Shown here: positions 63,976-64,000 of the stretch, piece after piece
How positions within the stretch are numbered: the first letter of the stretch is position 1
Layout of the letters: the number at the start of each line of letters is the position of its first letter
Origin: Rhodospirillales bacterium
GTDB lineage: Bacteria; Pseudomonadota; Alphaproteobacteria; Rhodospirillales; Rhodospirillaceae
Reading direction: 5' to 3'
Assembly: GCA_028278135.1 (NCBI GenBank)
Contig: JANQEW010000008.1
Span: 124,001-188,000, forward strand
DNA: 64,000 nt
The notes under the pieces: generated by a model
The model's database searches: none
Told to the model about the DNA's origin: nothing
Seen by the model: the letters and a program-made list of their open reading frames with translations, nothing else
Made by a program: the position numbers and the translations under genes

Positions 63976-64000
63976 TCTCTCGAGGTGCTAGGTGTTCCCC

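Overview
The window reads as a chromosomal segment of an alphaproteobacterium, most like the Rhodospirillales/Acetobacteraceae side of the class. This rests on gene order (murC-murB-ddl-[ftsQ-ftsA]-ftsZ-lpxC, infA-maf, hisZ-purA, gpmI-envC-ctpA-rppH, tig-clpP, DUF1285-Nudix) and on the ethylmalonyl-CoA pathway trio mcd-ccr-ecm. Base composition is near 50% GC by eye. My tally is about 84% coding. Several expected neighbours are missing or broken: ftsQ and ftsA are pseudogenes, a remnant aminotransferase precedes hom, and there is no clpX after clpP, no rng after maf and no waaA/lpxK after the msbA pair. I infer a genome in reduction, such as a host-associated symbiont. A chemosynthetic flatworm symbiont of the Ca. 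Riegeria type would fit the PPi-dependent phosphofructokinase, PHB and ethylmalonyl-CoA genes, but I cannot verify this. No rRNA, insertion sequence, prophage or CRISPR array was seen.

Layout: 1-6000 holds the cell wall and division cluster (murC 3' end, murB, ddl, decayed ftsQ and ftsA, ftsZ). 6200-13100 has lpxC, a damaged maf, infA, hisZ-purA, rpoH and rluD. 13150-19100 has a DUF6476-like membrane protein, a JAMM peptidase, two tandem TrkH potassium transporters, a PPi-type phosphofructokinase and tRNA-Glu. 19200-24600 has nfuA, thiE, cobT/cobS (B12 nucleotide loop assembly), tldD and a small hypothetical gene. 25100-34800 has gpmI-envC-ctpA-rppH, pyrE, an NDUFA9-like protein, hom (with the aminotransferase remnant) and clpP. 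34800-46300 has tig, tRNA-Leu, mcd-ccr facing ecm, msbA, a DUF374 acyltransferase and phaB. 46400-56700 has rnhB, a HIG1 protein, a fused ATP-grasp/alpha-E protein with a transglutaminase, rplI-rpsR-rpsF, and fabD-fabG-acpP-fabF. 56900-64000 has rsmI, an unusual MtrA-like/thymidylate-synthase-like fusion, ubiX, a YdcH protein, prpE, DUF1285 and a CoA pyrophosphatase.

Functional links: PhaB, Ccr, Ecm and Mcd form a line from acetoacetyl-CoA towards mesaconyl-CoA (the crotonyl-forming step is not in the window). Ecm needs adenosylcobalamin, whose last assembly steps are CobT and CobS. PrpE feeds propionyl-CoA into the same C3/C4 metabolism.

Most unusual points: (i) intact ftsZ beside decayed ftsQ and ftsA; (ii) many exact two-copy tandem duplications of 8-18 bp, mostly between genes, one of which doubles a ribosome binding site; (iii) the MtrA-like/thymidylate-synthase-like fusion; (iv) a Maf protein that has lost its usual catalytic residues.
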